A stretch of 41,669 nucleotides of DNA from Parasulfuritortus sp. Its GTDB lineage: Bacteria > Pseudomonadota > Gammaproteobacteria > Burkholderiales > Thiobacillaceae. Every line of letters starts with the position of its first letter. Position 1 is the stretch's first letter. The stretch is taken from positions 1-41,669 of the forward strand of contig JARLJM010000110.1 of NCBI GenBank assembly GCA_031291185.1, in the 5' to 3' direction. A program made the translations under genes and the position numbers. Shown in pieces: positions 31,816 to 40,220 of this stretch. Below the pieces are notes generated by a model. That model was not told the DNA's origin and searched no databases. It saw only the letters and a list, made by a program, of their open reading frames with translations.

Positions 31816-34266
31816 TCAAGTCGGGTTGTGGCGACCGGAATGGGAAATGCGCAGTGCGTTGAGTACGACGAGCAGCGAGGAAAGCGACATCCCTATGCCG
31901 GCCATCCAGGGAGTGACATAGCCCATTGCGGCGGCCGGGATGGCCAGTGCGTTGTAAATCGCGGCCCAGGCCAGGTTTTGATGAATGATGCCCTGGGTCT
32001 TGCGGGCGACCTTTACGCCATCTGCCAGTCGGGACAGTTCGCTCGATAGCAGAACCATGTCGGCGGCCGCCTGTGCCGCTTCGGCGCCCTGATCGATGGC
32101 GATGGAGACCTGGGCCTGGGCCAGCACCGGAGCGTCGTTGACGCCATCGCCGGTCATGGCGACGATGGCGCCCGCGCTTTGCAGCGCCTTGACCGCATCG
32201 AGCTTGCTCTCCGGCAACATGCCGCCACGGGCGTCCTCGATGCCCAGCCGGCCGGCCAGGGCGAGCACATTGTCGGTACGGTCACCGGAGAACAGGTGCA
32301 GGCGCACCCCCATCGACTTCAGGCTGGCAACCAGTTCCGCGGATTGGGGGCGCAACTCGTCGCCCAGGCCGAACCAGGCCATGATCCCGGTTTCATCTGC
32401 CAGTCCGACCAGGGTCAAATCCATTGGAAACGGAGGCGGCTCGACTGAAATGAAGGTCGGTGTACCAAGCCTGTAGCGTTGCCCGTCAATCACGCCTTCG
32501 ACGCCCTGTCCCGCCAAATAGCGGATTTGGCTCGCGTCAAGGCCGGCCTGTTCGGCCGCGTTGCGGATGGCGACGGCGACTGGATGGGTCGCGCCCTGTT
32601 CCAGTCCGGCCGCCAGCGCCAAGACGGTTTCGCGGTCGCCGCGCACGGTGCGAACTTCAACCAGGCTGAATTCGCCTGTGGTCAGCGTGCCGGTCTTGTC
32701 GAATACGAAATCGGTGGCGTGGGCCAGTGTTTCCAGCGCATGGCCCCGCGTCGAGAGCAGACCCATGCGGGTCAGACGACCCATGGCAGCGGTCAGGGCG
32801 ACCGGAGTGGCCAGGGCCAGGGCGCAGGGACAGGACACCACCAATACGGAAACCGTGATCCAGAAGGCCCGTTCGGGAGAAATGAAATACCAATAGGTCG
32901 CGACCGTTGCGGCCACAATCAGCAGGGCCAAGACAAACCAGGAGGCGATCCGGTCGGCAGCCAGAGCCAGACGTGGTTTCTCTGCCAGCGCGCGATCCAG
33001 CAGCCGGACGATGCCGGACAGCACCGTGTCGGCGCCGATCTTTTCTACCTTCACGACCAGCGGACTGGACAGGTTGATGGTGCCGCCGATGATCGAACTG
33101 CCGTCCTGCTTGTGAACCGGATGGGATTCGCCGGTGAGCAGCGATTCATCGACGCTGGATTCGCCATCGGCAACGCGGCCGTCGGCCGGGAAGCTCTCGC
33201 CGGGGCCGACCAGAACATGGTCGCCGGGAGTGAGCTTGGCCGCGACGGCAATCTCTTCCTCACGGCTGTCCGGCCAGTTCGGCAACCGGATGGTGGCGGC
33301 GGGAATCAGTTTGACCAGAGACTCGGCTGCCTCGGCGGATCGCTTGCGGGCATTCATCTCCAGGAAGCGGCCGGTGAGCAGGAAGAAGACGAACATGGTC
33401 ACCGAGTCGAAATAGACCACGCTGCCGCTGGTGAACGTGGCGTAAACGCTGGCGCCATAGGCTGCGCCCACACCCAGCGCCACGGGAACGTCCATGCCGG
33501 CCCGTTTCAATTTGATGTCGCGCCAGGCACCCTGGAAAAATGGCCAGGCAGAATAGAACACCACTGGCGTGGTCAGCAGCATGCTTGCCGACCTCATCAG
33601 CGCCTCGATGTCCAGGGTCATGGTGTTGCTGCGCGCCAGGTAGAGCGGGATGGCGTACATCATCACCTGCATCATGCCCAGGCCGGCGATGGCCAGGCGG
33701 CGAATCGCCGTGTCGCGCTCCTTGCGGAACAGTTCTTCCTGGCGGCCAGCATCGAAGGGATAGGCCAGATAGCCGATCTCCTGAACGGCCTGCAATATGT
33801 TGGAAAGCTCGATCCGGCTGTTGTCCCAGCGGACCCGCGCGCGGTGGGTGGAAAAATTGATGTCGGCAGCCAGTACGCCTGGCAGTTGTCTCAGATGTCG
33901 TTCGTTGAGCCAGATGCAGGCCGCGCAGACGATACCTTCCAGGATCAGGTTGGCCTCACGGATATCGCCCTCGCTCTTGACGAAGCTTTGCTGAACCTCG
34001 GGCAGGTCATACAGCTTGAGTTGCTTCAACTCTTCCAGCGCCGCTTCGGGCGTTTTTGGCAGGTCGGTACGCAACCGGTAATAGTCGGCATTGCCGGAGT
34101 CGATGATGGTCTGGGCGACGGCCTGACACCCCCGGCAGCAGCCGGGCTCGTCCTTGTCCATGAAGTGGATGGGATACACGGCTCCCGTTGGAATGGTCTC
34201 GCCGCAATGGAAGCAATGGGTCGTGGCGGGGCTGGATGGGTCGAGGGTGTCAGGCATGTCGTCCAT
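31816..34266 (-). CDS. ccoI: Copper-transporting P-type ATPase CcoI (FixI/CtpA type)
   Basis: 816 residues from the ATG at 34266; a GTG at 34284 and an ATG at 34257 are alternatives. It supplies copper for cbb3 oxidase maturation. Order: N-terminal Cys-rich motif (HCFHCGETIP and CCRGCQAV) typical of the FixI branch, an HMA-like domain with GIVCAACIWLNE, membrane helices, actuator TGES, the CPC metal site in SCPCALALATP (about 479-481), the phosphorylation site DKTGT (about 523-527), and GDGVNDAP near the end. It is divergent from aat across 31 bp. Confidence 0.95.
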   Translation of the reverse strand: MDDMPDTLDPSSPATTHCFHCGETIPTGAVYPIHFMDKDEPGCCRGCQAVAQTIIDSGNADYYRLRTDLPKTPEAALEELKQLKLYDLPEVQQSFVKSEGDIREANLILEGIVCAACIWLNERHLRQLPGVLAADINFSTHRARVRWDNSRIELSNILQAVQEIGYLAYPFDAGRQEELFRKERDTAIRRLAIAGLGMMQVMMYAIPLYLARSNTMTLDIEALMRSASMLLTTPVVFYSAWPFFQGAWRDIKLKRAGMDVPVALGVGAAYGASVYATFTSGSVVYFDSVTMFVFFLLTGRFLEMNARKRSAEAAESLVKLIPAATIRLPNWPDSREEEIAVAAKLTPGDHVLVGPGESFPADGRVADGESSVDESLLTGESHPVHKQDGSSIIGGTINLSSPLVVKVEKIGADTVLSGIVRLLDRALAEKPRLALAADRIASWFVLALLIVAATVATYWYFISPERAFWITVSVLVVSCPCALALATPVALTAAMGRLTRMGLLSTRGHALETLAHATDFVFDKTGTLTTGEFSLVEVRTVRGDRETVLALAAGLEQGATHPVAVAIRNAAEQAGLDASQIRYLAGQGVEGVIDGQRYRLGTPTFISVEPPPFPMDLTLVGLADETGIMAWFGLGDELRPQSAELVASLKSMGVRLHLFSGDRTDNVLALAGRLGIEDARGGMLPESKLDAVKALQSAGAIVAMTGDGVNDAPVLAQAQVSIAIDQGAEAAQAAADMVLLSSELSRLADGVKVARKTQGIIHQNLAWAAIYNALAIPAAAMGYVTPWMAGIGMSLSSLLVVLNALRISHSGRHNPT

Positions 34267-34297
34267 TTTATCGGAATAAGTCACTTACAATGACCGG

Positions 34298-34996
34298 ATG
34301 GTTCCCTGGTTGACGACACAGATTCCCTTTCCCCGCCCGGATTCAGCTCTGGTCGAGCCCAATGGCTTGCTGGCCGCGGGTGCGGATCTGTCGCCGGAGC
34401 GTCTGCGCGCTGCATATCGTCAGGGTATTTTCCCGTGGTTCGGCCCTGGTGAGCCCATCCTCTGGTGGTCGCCCAATCCACGCATGGTGCTGGTTCCGGA
34501 TGAGTTCAGATTATCCCGTTCCTTGGCCAAGCGCTTGCGGCGACGGGACTATGAAGTGCGGGTCGATACTGCCTTCGAATCGGTGATGCGTGCCTGTGCT
34601 GAGCCGCGGCCGGGGCAGCGCGGTAGCTGGATCGTGGAAGAGATGATCCAGGCCTATTGCCGGCTTCATGCTCTGGGGTTCGCCCATTCGGTCGAGACCT
34701 GGTCAGGGGGTGAACTGGTCGGCGGGCTGTACGGCGTTGCCATCGGCCGGATGTTCTACGGCGAATCCATGTTCACCCGGATCAGCGATGCCTCCAAGAT
34801 TGCCTTTGCCCATCTGGTCGCACAATTGCGCCGCTGGGATTTCGGCCTGATCGATTGCCAGATGGAAACCGCGCACCTGGCTTCGCTGGGCGCCCGGCCG
34901 ATCGCGCGACAGGAATTCATGAGCCGGCTGGAGTTGTTGGTAAACTTGCCGGGTGTGTCCGGACAATGGCGTTTCGACCATGACCTTATTGACTGA
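34298..34996 (+). CDS. aat: Leucyl/phenylalanyl-tRNA--protein transferase
   Basis: Aat adds Leu or Phe from aminoacyl-tRNA to proteins with N-terminal Lys or Arg, making them ClpAP/ClpS substrates. 232 residues with the family segments [61 protein letters not shown] and [25 protein letters not shown] at 34286-34291 lies only 6 nt before the ATG and lacks a -35, so the promoter is uncertain. Its end overlaps bpt by 17 bp. Confidence 0.97.
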   Translation: MVPWLTTQIPFPRPDSALVEPNGLLAAGADLSPERLRAAYRQGIFPWFGPGEPILWWSPNPRMVLVPDEFRLSRSLAKRLRRRDYEVRVDTAFESVMRACAEPRPGQRGSWIVEEMIQAYCRLHALGFAHSVETWSGGELVGGLYGVAIGRMFYGESMFTRISDASKIAFAHLVAQLRRWDFGLIDCQMETAHLASLGARPIARQEFMSRLELLVNLPGVSGQWRFDHDLID

Positions 34997-35723
34997 ACTG
35001 CCTGTTCAGCGTCTTCAGTTTTATCTGACGGCGCCTTATCCCTGCAGCTATTTGCCGGATCGGATGGCACGTTCCCAAGTGGCCACTCCGGCCGGCCTGA
35101 TCGATACCCCGGTGTTCAGCGAGATGGCCCGGTTGGGTTTTCGGCGCAGCGGGCATTATGTCTATCGACCCCGGTGCGATGAATGCGAGGCTTGCACTCC
35201 GGCGCGGGTAGTTCTGGCCGAGTTCCAGCCCCGGCGGAGTCAGCGCCGCAACTGGAGTCGCAACCAGGACATCAGCTGCGAGCTGCGCCCGCTCGAATTC
35301 GTCGAAGCGCACTATGTGCTGTATCGCCGCTACCAGGCGGCCCGTCACGCCGGCGGCGGCATGGACATGGATGACCGCGAGCAATACCGGGCGTTTCTGC
35401 TGACCAGTCAGGTGGATAGCGTGCTGGCCGAGTTTCGCCTGGACGGCGAGGTGGTCATGGTGAGCCTGATCGACCGGCTGCTGGATGGCCTGTCGGCTGT
35501 CTATACCTTTTACGAGCCGGATTTGGCCAGGCGTGGACTGGGCGTATACAACGTCCTGACCCAGATTCGCCTGGCGGCCGGGATGCATCTGCCCTATCTG
35601 TATCTGGGCTACTGGATCAAGCAAAGTCCGAAGATGGCTTACAAATCGGATTACCGGCCGCTGGAGATTTACCGGGACCGGGTCTGGAAGAAATTGGATG
35701 AAACTGAAATGGAGCACGACTGA
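34980..35723 (+). CDS. bpt: Aspartate/glutamate leucyltransferase Bpt
   Basis: Bpt adds Leu to N-terminal Asp or Glu, the acidic arm of the bacterial N-end rule, and is related to eukaryotic Ate1. From the ATG at 34980 it has 247 residues; it overlaps aat by 17 bp. The N-terminal Cys-rich region is intact (PYPCSYLP with Cys22, and [14 protein letters not shown] with Cys66/69/72), followed by the GNAT-like domain with [14 protein letters not shown] and [19 protein letters not shown]. Together with aat it covers basic and acidic secondary destabilising residues. Confidence 0.96.
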   Translation: MTLLTELPVQRLQFYLTAPYPCSYLPDRMARSQVATPAGLIDTPVFSEMARLGFRRSGHYVYRPRCDECEACTPARVVLAEFQPRRSQRRNWSRNQDISCELRPLEFVEAHYVLYRRYQAARHAGGGMDMDDREQYRAFLLTSQVDSVLAEFRLDGEVVMVSLIDRLLDGLSAVYTFYEPDLARRGLGVYNVLTQIRLAAGMHLPYLYLGYWIKQSPKMAYKSDYRPLEIYRDRVWKKLDETEMEHD

Positions 35724-36277
35724 TGGCCCAATTACCCGCCGCCGCCGAGCAGATTCTCAAGATGCAGGCGCCCTTCATCCACGCAGTCGTAGAGGCCGTA
35801 CACAATCGCGCGCTCGTCCCGCAACTGCTGGACATGCTGCGCGAAGCAGAAAGCCGGGGCTGGGCAGTGATGGTGTCCGTTGTACGCGAGATACTGGATG
35901 GCAAGCGGGATCGCTCCGTGATGCTGGGCCTGGATGACGAGGACAGGGTGATCGTCGAGGCGATACTGGCCGGCATTGAAAATCCGGCCACGCTGCCTCC
36001 GATCAATACCCGTGGCGACCCAGCCACCGCCGCACCAGGTCTGGGAACCATGATCAGCCTGGCCAGCCGGGGCAACATGGAAGCCTTTACCACACTGGCA
36101 AACATGGCCGAGCAGATGATGAAGGCAGGTGGCGACATGGCCCGGCTGGGCGGCATCATGCGTCGGCTGATCGATGGCGAGCGGGATGAAGCCATTCTGA
36201 CCCGCGGCATGGGCGAACTTGGCCGGAAACTGGTGCGTGACATTTTGGCCGAGCTTGATAAAACGATTTTGCATTGA
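35723..36277 (+). CDS. Unknown 184-residue protein coupled to bpt
   Basis: I do not recognise it. Its ATG overlaps the bpt stop by one base (TGATG), so it should be translated with bpt. The product is soluble and probably all helical. An N-terminal part with QAPFIHAVVEAVHN and a RGWAVMVSVVREILDGKRD segment is followed by a Pro/Thr/Ala linker (about 87-106). The C-terminal helices are Met- and Gly-rich (NMEAFTTLANMAEQMMKAGG), with a repeat-like RLIDGERDEAI resembling REILDGKRDRSV earlier, so it may contain two related halves. No catalytic motif is seen. Position suggests a link to protein turnover, an inference only. Confidence 0.8.
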   Translation: MAQLPAAAEQILKMQAPFIHAVVEAVHNRALVPQLLDMLREAESRGWAVMVSVVREILDGKRDRSVMLGLDDEDRVIVEAILAGIENPATLPPINTRGDPATAAPGLGTMISLASRGNMEAFTTLANMAEQMMKAGGDMARLGGIMRRLIDGERDEAILTRGMGELGRKLVRDILAELDKTILH

Positions 36278-36339
36278 TGGCGATTTGCGTGGCATCCTCG
36301 CGGTTGCAGGCGGCGAGAAACAACAGGTGATATGCAACC

Positions 36340-37053
36340 ATGACCCATAGCCATCATAAACACCCTGCCGGACAGGCTCCCGTCATCGAAAAGACGGCGT
36401 CCCTGGATGAGATCAAACTCATGCCCGGCGATGCACTTCAATTGCAGCAGATGGTGGCAGGGCAGAACGAGCGTCTGACGGTGCGGGTCATCGGCGTCAT
36501 GAAACCCAAGAGCGTGCTGGTCACGGCGCCGGTCATCGAAGGGAAACTGATTTTTGTCCGTGAGGCACAGCCTTTCCTGGTGCGGGCCTTTTCCGGACTC
36601 AATGTCTGCGCGTTCAAGACCAACGTACTCAAGGCACACCACACCCCATTCCCTTACCTGCACCTGGCCTATCCCGACAGTGTGCAGATCATGCGCATCC
36701 GCAAGGCCGTGCGTGCGGAGGTGCAGTTGATCACTGCCGTTCACGACAAGGAAGGCGGCAGGCAGATCGCTGCCGCCCGGATCGTCGATCTGAGCGTGGG
36801 CGGGGCACGCCTCATGGCCAACAATGCCTTTGGCGAGAAGGATCAGCTGGTTTTTCTCTCGTTCAAGATCAAGCTGGACGATATCGAGGAATACATCCAG
36901 ACCCCGGCCATCATTCGAGCGATCAGCCAGGAAGACGACGAGACTGGCCGTAAAGTCACCGTGGTGGGCGTGCAATTCGAAAACCTGTCACAGAACCATC
37001 GTTTGCTTATCATGAACATGGTTTACCAGTTTCTGCTCAAGGAAACCGATTAA
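36340..37053 (+). CDS. PilZ domain c-di-GMP effector (YcgR-like)
   Basis: 237 residues. The N-terminal part (about 20-110) looks like the YcgR-type beta-barrel module, and the C-terminal part is a PilZ domain with the c-di-GMP ligand motifs RKAVR (in [11 protein letters not shown]) and DLSVGGARL. YcgR-like proteins bind c-di-GMP and brake the flagellar motor, which suits a window with flagellar and chemoreceptor genes. AGGTGAT lies about 8 nt before the ATG. The stop overlaps the thyA start by one base (TAATG), so both are probably on one transcript. A weak FliA-like site at about 36259-36286 is possible. Confidence 0.87.
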   Translation: MTHSHHKHPAGQAPVIEKTASLDEIKLMPGDALQLQQMVAGQNERLTVRVIGVMKPKSVLVTAPVIEGKLIFVREAQPFLVRAFSGLNVCAFKTNVLKAHHTPFPYLHLAYPDSVQIMRIRKAVRAEVQLITAVHDKEGGRQIAAARIVDLSVGGARLMANNAFGEKDQLVFLSFKIKLDDIEEYIQTPAIIRAISQEDDETGRKVTVVGVQFENLSQNHRLLIMNMVYQFLLKETD

Positions 37054-37847
37054 TGCTTGTTTATCACGATCTGCTGCGCCACGTACTGGCGCACGGCACG
37101 CGCAAGGCCGACCGGACCGGCACCGGGACGATCTCCGTATTCGGCCACCAGATGCGTTTCGACCTGGCCGAGGGGTTCCCACTTCTGACCACCAAGAAGG
37201 TCCACCTGAAGTCGGTGATCCACGAACTGCTCTGGTTCCTCCAGGGCGATACCAACATCAAGTATTTGAAGGACAACGGCGTTTCCATCTGGGACGAATG
37301 GGCCGACGAAAACGGCGACCTGGGTCCCATCTACGGTTATCAGTGGCGCTCCTGGCCCACAGCGGATGGCCGCCACATCGACCAGATCCGCGAAGTGGTG
37401 GAGACCTTGAAGCGCAATCCGGATTCCCGTCGCATCATCGTGTCGGCCTGGAACGTGGGCGAACTGGATCGGATGAAGCTGCCGCCCTGCCACGCCTTCT
37501 TCCAGTTCTACGTGGCGGACGGCAAGCTGTCCTGCCAACTCTATCAGCGCAGTGCAGACATATTCCTCGGCGTTCCGTTCAATATCGCCAGCTATGCCTT
37601 GCTCACCATGATGATGGCGCAGGTCGCCGGCTTGAATCCGGGCGACTTCGTTCATACCCTGGGCGATGCGCATATCTACCTCAACCATATGGATCAGGTG
37701 AACCTGCAATTGAGCCGCGATTTCAGGTCGTTGCCGGTTATGCGGATCAACCCCGACGTGAAGGACATCCTCGGCTTCAAATACGAGGATTTCACGCTGG
37801 AAGGCTACGATCCGCATCCAGGAATAAAAGCACCGGTGGCCGTATGA
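37053..37847 (+). CDS. thyA: Thymidylate synthase
   Basis: ThyA makes dTMP from dUMP with methylene-THF, leaving dihydrofolate for FolA to recycle. 264 residues, the same length as the E. coli enzyme, with the catalytic Cys146 in [12 protein letters not shown]. Further landmarks are the [11 protein letters not shown] start, [11 protein letters not shown], the [20 protein letters not shown] dUMP/folate region and the VAV C-terminus. Translation of its stop overlaps the start of a 37-codon frame as ATGA. folA follows after a small insertion. Confidence 0.98.
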   Translation: MLVYHDLLRHVLAHGTRKADRTGTGTISVFGHQMRFDLAEGFPLLTTKKVHLKSVIHELLWFLQGDTNIKYLKDNGVSIWDEWADENGDLGPIYGYQWRSWPTADGRHIDQIREVVETLKRNPDSRRIIVSAWNVGELDRMKLPPCHAFFQFYVADGKLSCQLYQRSADIFLGVPFNIASYALLTMMMAQVAGLNPGDFVHTLGDAHIYLNHMDQVNLQLSRDFRSLPVMRINPDVKDILGFKYEDFTLEGYDPHPGIKAPVAV

Positions 37848-37848
37848 G
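37835..37848 (+). repeat. 14-bp direct repeat, copy 1 (end of thyA)
   Basis: GGTGGCCGTATGAG at 37835-37848 recurs exactly at 37945-37958, 110 bp downstream at the folA start. In each copy the TATGAG holds a stop (TGA) overlapping a start (ATG). The pair flanks 96 bp of extra DNA and resembles a target-site duplication or the scar of a tandem duplication. Confidence 0.85.
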
Positions 37849-37957
37849 CAGCGATCAGGGGCCCCGCGTGCGGGGATGCGAGCGTCCGCGAATGGGGTCC
37901 GTCCATCGAACCGGAGAGTTCGGCAATCCTGGAATGGGGAATGAGGTGGCCGTATGA
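37844..37957 (+). CDS. 37-residue mini-ORF bridging thyA and folA (doubtful gene)
   Basis: The frame opens with an ATG overlapping the thyA stop (ATGA) and closes with a TGA overlapping the folA start (ATGA), so three genes in three frames are joined. The product ([16 protein letters not shown] and so on, ending NEVAV) is Arg/Gly/Pro-rich, without hydrophobic helix or known motif. It is created by the duplicated 14 bp plus 96 bp between. It may serve only to carry ribosomes from thyA to folA. A CCCCGC-GT-GCGGGG hairpin lies at 37862-37875 inside it. Confidence 0.35.
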   Translation: MSSDQGPRVRGCERPRMGSVHRTGEFGNPGMGNEVAV

Positions 37958-37958
37958 G
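37945..37958 (+). repeat. 14-bp direct repeat, copy 2 (start of folA)
   Basis: Second copy of GGTGGCCGTATGAG; see the copy at 37835. It contains the folA start codon. Without the 110-bp unit, thyA and folA would overlap directly as ATGA. Confidence 0.85.
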
Positions 37959-38433
37959 TCGGCTCAACATGATCGTCGCCATGGCGCGCAATCGGGTCAT
38001 CGGGATCGACAACAAATTGCCGTGGCATATCCCTGGGGAGTTGAAGTATTTCAAGGATCTCACCATGGGTCACCACATCATCATGGGGAGAAAGACCTAC
38101 GAATCGATTGGGCGCCCCTTACCGGGACGGACCACGATCATCGTTACCCGTGATGCTGACTATATTCAGGAGGGCTGTCTGGTCGCGCACTCGCTCCAGG
38201 AAGCTGTCCAGCTTTCGGATGGCGATGAACAGGTGTTCTTTGTCGGGGGGAGTAGCCTGTACGAACAGGCCCTGCCGCTGGCAGATCGGCTCTACATAAC
38301 GGAGATTCAGGCCGACTACACCGGTGATGCGCATTTCCCCGAGTTCGACCGCACTGTCTGGCGGGAGGGATCTAGGGAGCACCGGGTTGCCGAAAACGGA
38401 CTGGCATTCGATTACGTGGTGTACGACCGCTGA
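37954..38433 (+). CDS. folA: Dihydrofolate reductase
   Basis: FolA reduces dihydrofolate with NADPH, completing the thymidylate cycle with ThyA. 159 residues, exactly the E. coli length. Landmarks: NMIVAMARNRVIGIDNKLPW (Asp/Trp of the active site loop), FKDLTMGHHIIMGRKTYESI, GRPLPGRTTIIVTR, VFFVGGSSLYEQAL and the C-terminal FDYVVYDR. Its ATG is inside the second copy of a 14-bp repeat. A symmetrical terminator follows 20 bp after the stop. Folate genes occur twice in this window (folB at 2.1 kb). Confidence 0.97.
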   Translation: MSRLNMIVAMARNRVIGIDNKLPWHIPGELKYFKDLTMGHHIIMGRKTYESIGRPLPGRTTIIVTRDADYIQEGCLVAHSLQEAVQLSDGDEQVFFVGGSSLYEQALPLADRLYITEIQADYTGDAHFPEFDRTVWREGSREHRVAENGLAFDYVVYDR

Positions 38434-38453
38434 ATCGAATTCATCCAGGCAAC

Positions 38454-38481
38454 AAAAAAGCGCGGCATGCCGCGCTTTTTT
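38454..38481. terminator. Bidirectional intrinsic terminator
   Basis: AAAAAAGCGCGGCA-TGCCGCGCTTTTTT: a perfectly symmetrical element with A-run and T-run, placed between the convergent folA and cytochrome c genes. It should stop transcription from both sides. Confidence 0.95.
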
Positions 38482-38498
38482 GTTCGGTGAGAACCCGC

Positions 38499-38795
38499 TT
38501 ACTTCTGGCTGGCAATCTCTTTGGCCAGCGCAGCGGCGTCAGCCTTGTGTGCAGCCTGGGGCGGCATGGTCATCTTGATGCCGGCGTATTGGCCGGTCTT
38601 GGCGCCCTTTTCCAGGGTGGTGGCCACAACAGCGGCATCGCCCTTGATCTTGGCATTCACATCCTTGAAGGTCGGGCCGATCTTGCCATTGTGGCAAGCC
38701 ATGCAGCCGTCTTTCTTGAGCAGGTCATCGCCAGCCATGGCAGAACCGGCAGCAATCAGGGCAACAGCGGCAACAACAACAGAAATGGTCTTCAT
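38499..38795 (-). CDS. Small periplasmic cytochrome c (class I, c8/c551-like)
   Basis: 98 residues from the ATG at 38795 (AAGGA about 7 nt upstream; an earlier in-frame start at 38810 lacks support). A signal peptide ends SAMA, giving a mature protein of about 77 residues. The heme motif CMACH is near its start, with the IGP Pro that follows the loop and the distal Met in IKMTMPP. These small cytochromes carry electrons between bc1 and terminal oxidases or denitrification enzymes. A TATAAT lies 34 bp upstream and an exact FNR box about 90 bp upstream, so it may feed the cbb3 oxidase encoded 7 kb away. Confidence 0.93.
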   Translation of the reverse strand: MKTISVVVAAVALIAAGSAMAGDDLLKKDGCMACHNGKIGPTFKDVNAKIKGDAAVVATTLEKGAKTGQYAGIKMTMPPQAAHKADAAALAKEIASQK

Positions 38796-38828
38796 GTGTA
38801 ATCCTTTCAAAATGACAGGTTTGGAAAC

Positions 38829-38834
38829 ATTATA
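38829..38834 (-). promoter_or_regulatory. -10 hexamer of the cytochrome c gene
   Basis: TATAAT on the minus strand 34 bp before the start codon. No good -35 is seen at 16-18 bp, as expected for a promoter needing an activator. A start site near 38822 would put the FNR box centre at about -68. Confidence 0.55.
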
Positions 38835-38883
38835 GAGGCGCGACTATCTTGAAATAATTATAGTTAAATTTCCCTTAAGGGAC

Positions 38884-38897
38884 TTGATTTTCATCAA
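38884..38897. promoter_or_regulatory. FNR/Anr box upstream of cytochrome c
   Basis: TTGAT-TTTC-ATCAA, exact consensus, lies between the cytochrome gene and the end of the second chemoreceptor gene. A 12-bp palindrome TCCCTTAAGGGA (38871-38882) stands right beside it on the promoter side and may be a second operator. Confidence 0.82.
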
Positions 38898-38936
38898 ACT
38901 TGGCGCTGGTGCGATGGTACCAGTCGCCATAGGATG

Positions 38937-40115
38937 TCAAAGCTGGAAGGTCTTGACCGAATCATCCAGCCGATTGGCATCGTTCACCAGATTGGCGGCC
39001 AGCTTGATGCCCTGCTCGGAGTCGTTCAGGGTAAGGGTGTTGAACTCCTCGATGGCCATCACGTTGCCATAAACATCGCGCGCCACGGATTTCTGTAGTC
39101 CTGTGGACTGGGCGATTTCCTTGACCAGACTGTCGACCTGAGACACGGCGTCGATGATGCTGGCGAGCGATTCACCGGCCTTTCGGGCCTGGCCGACGCC
39201 GATCTGGGCCTCGCTCATGCTTTCGCCGATGGCTTCGATCGCCAAATGGGTTTCCTGCTGAATGGTGCCGATCATCTGACTGATCTGGCTGGTGGCGTCG
39301 GAGGTCTTTTCGGCCAGTTTGCGGACTTCATCGGCGACGACCGCGAAGCCCCGACCCTGTTCGCCAGCACGGGCCGCTTCGATCGCCGCGTTGAGGGCAA
39401 GCAGGTTGGTCTGGTCGGCAATCTCCTTGATGACGGCGACAATGGTGCCGACCTCCTGGGAGCTCTGTTCCAGTTTCTCTACCCGTGTGGTGGCGCTGCT
39501 GATGCGGTCATGAATGTGCTCCATGCCGGTAATGCTGCCCTTGGCCATGGCGACACCATCCCGGGCGATGTTGCCGGCCTCGTTTGTTTTTGCGGTGGCG
39601 TGTTCACTGCGGGAGGAGATGTCTGCGATGGCTGCCTCCAACTGCTGGATGCTGGATGAAATGTCGCGGGTCCGGTCGGCGGATCGACCGACGCGGCCAT
39701 AGATTTCCTCGGCCTGGCTGCGGATCATGTCGCTCCCGCTGCGGACCCGGCTGCTCAAGCCGGAGGTCTGGGAAATAAGCTCGCGCAGCGTTGCTGCCAT
39801 GTTGTTGAAACTGCTGACGATCTCGCCGATGGTGTCATCGCTCTGCATTGCGCAGGTGAAGGTGAGATTCTTGCTGGCGATGGCGCTGGCGACCTGGGAG
39901 ATGCGTTTCAGTTTGGAAACCAGGATCAGGTTCAGCATCCAGTAGTTGGCAACGCCAATCGCCAGCCCGGCGATGAAGCAACCGACAATGAACCAGGGCA
40001 GCATGCCGGGTTTCCATTCCACGAAAAACCCGGCGTAGACAGGAAACACACAAGCCACGGCAGCTCCGAAACCCAGATAGGCAATGAGCACACGGCGAAG
40101 GATACTGGGTTGCAT
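38937..40115 (-). CDS. Methyl-accepting chemotaxis protein with minimal periplasmic part
   Basis: 392 residues from the ATG at 40115, which has GGAGA 7 nt upstream; an earlier in-frame start adds 18 residues without a ribosome site. Two hydrophobic segments (about 9-31 and 41-66) are separated by only about ten residues ([10 protein letters not shown]), so no periplasmic sensor domain exists. A HAMP-like linker and the signalling domain follow, with tip [20 protein letters not shown]. Receptors of this form often sense from within the membrane or cytoplasm, or act in energy taxis. The gene is preceded by a FliA promoter match and followed by the FNR-controlled cytochrome c. Confidence 0.92.
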   Translation of the reverse strand: MQPSILRRVLIAYLGFGAAVACVFPVYAGFFVEWKPGMLPWFIVGCFIAGLAIGVANYWMLNLILVSKLKRISQVASAIASKNLTFTCAMQSDDTIGEIVSSFNNMAATLRELISQTSGLSSRVRSGSDMIRSQAEEIYGRVGRSADRTRDISSSIQQLEAAIADISSRSEHATAKTNEAGNIARDGVAMAKGSITGMEHIHDRISSATTRVEKLEQSSQEVGTIVAVIKEIADQTNLLALNAAIEAARAGEQGRGFAVVADEVRKLAEKTSDATSQISQMIGTIQQETHLAIEAIGESMSEAQIGVGQARKAGESLASIIDAVSQVDSLVKEIAQSTGLQKSVARDVYGNVMAIEEFNTLTLNDSEQGIKLAANLVNDANRLDDSVKTFQL

Positions 40116-40170
40116 GACGGTCTCCTCATGAAGCGGGTGGAGTCCGGTGTTACCCCGGACTATCCGCATA

Positions 40171-40198
40171 GTAACGGCTATAAACCTGAAAAACTTTA
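40171..40198 (-). promoter_or_regulatory. Sigma-28 (FliA) promoter of the second chemoreceptor
   Basis: On the minus strand TAAAGTTT (40198-40191, identical to the FliA -35), 12 bp, GCCGTTAC (40178-40171, 6 of 8 to GCCGATAA). The spacer is one base longer than consensus. The receptor start codon is 55 bp downstream. Confidence 0.7.
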
Positions 40199-40220
40199 AC
40201 CAGCCGGACTCGGCCGGCGC

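Noticed and set aside
32479..34293. 604-codon open frame on the plus strand opposite ccoI
   Set aside because: It mirrors a strongly conserved P-type ATPase; the product is Gln/Gly/Ala-rich without domains, typical of antisense shadow in G+C-rich DNA.
35617..36975. 452-codon minus-strand frame across bpt, the 35723 gene and the PilZ gene
   Set aside because: It crosses three plausible plus-strand genes, has biased composition and no motif.
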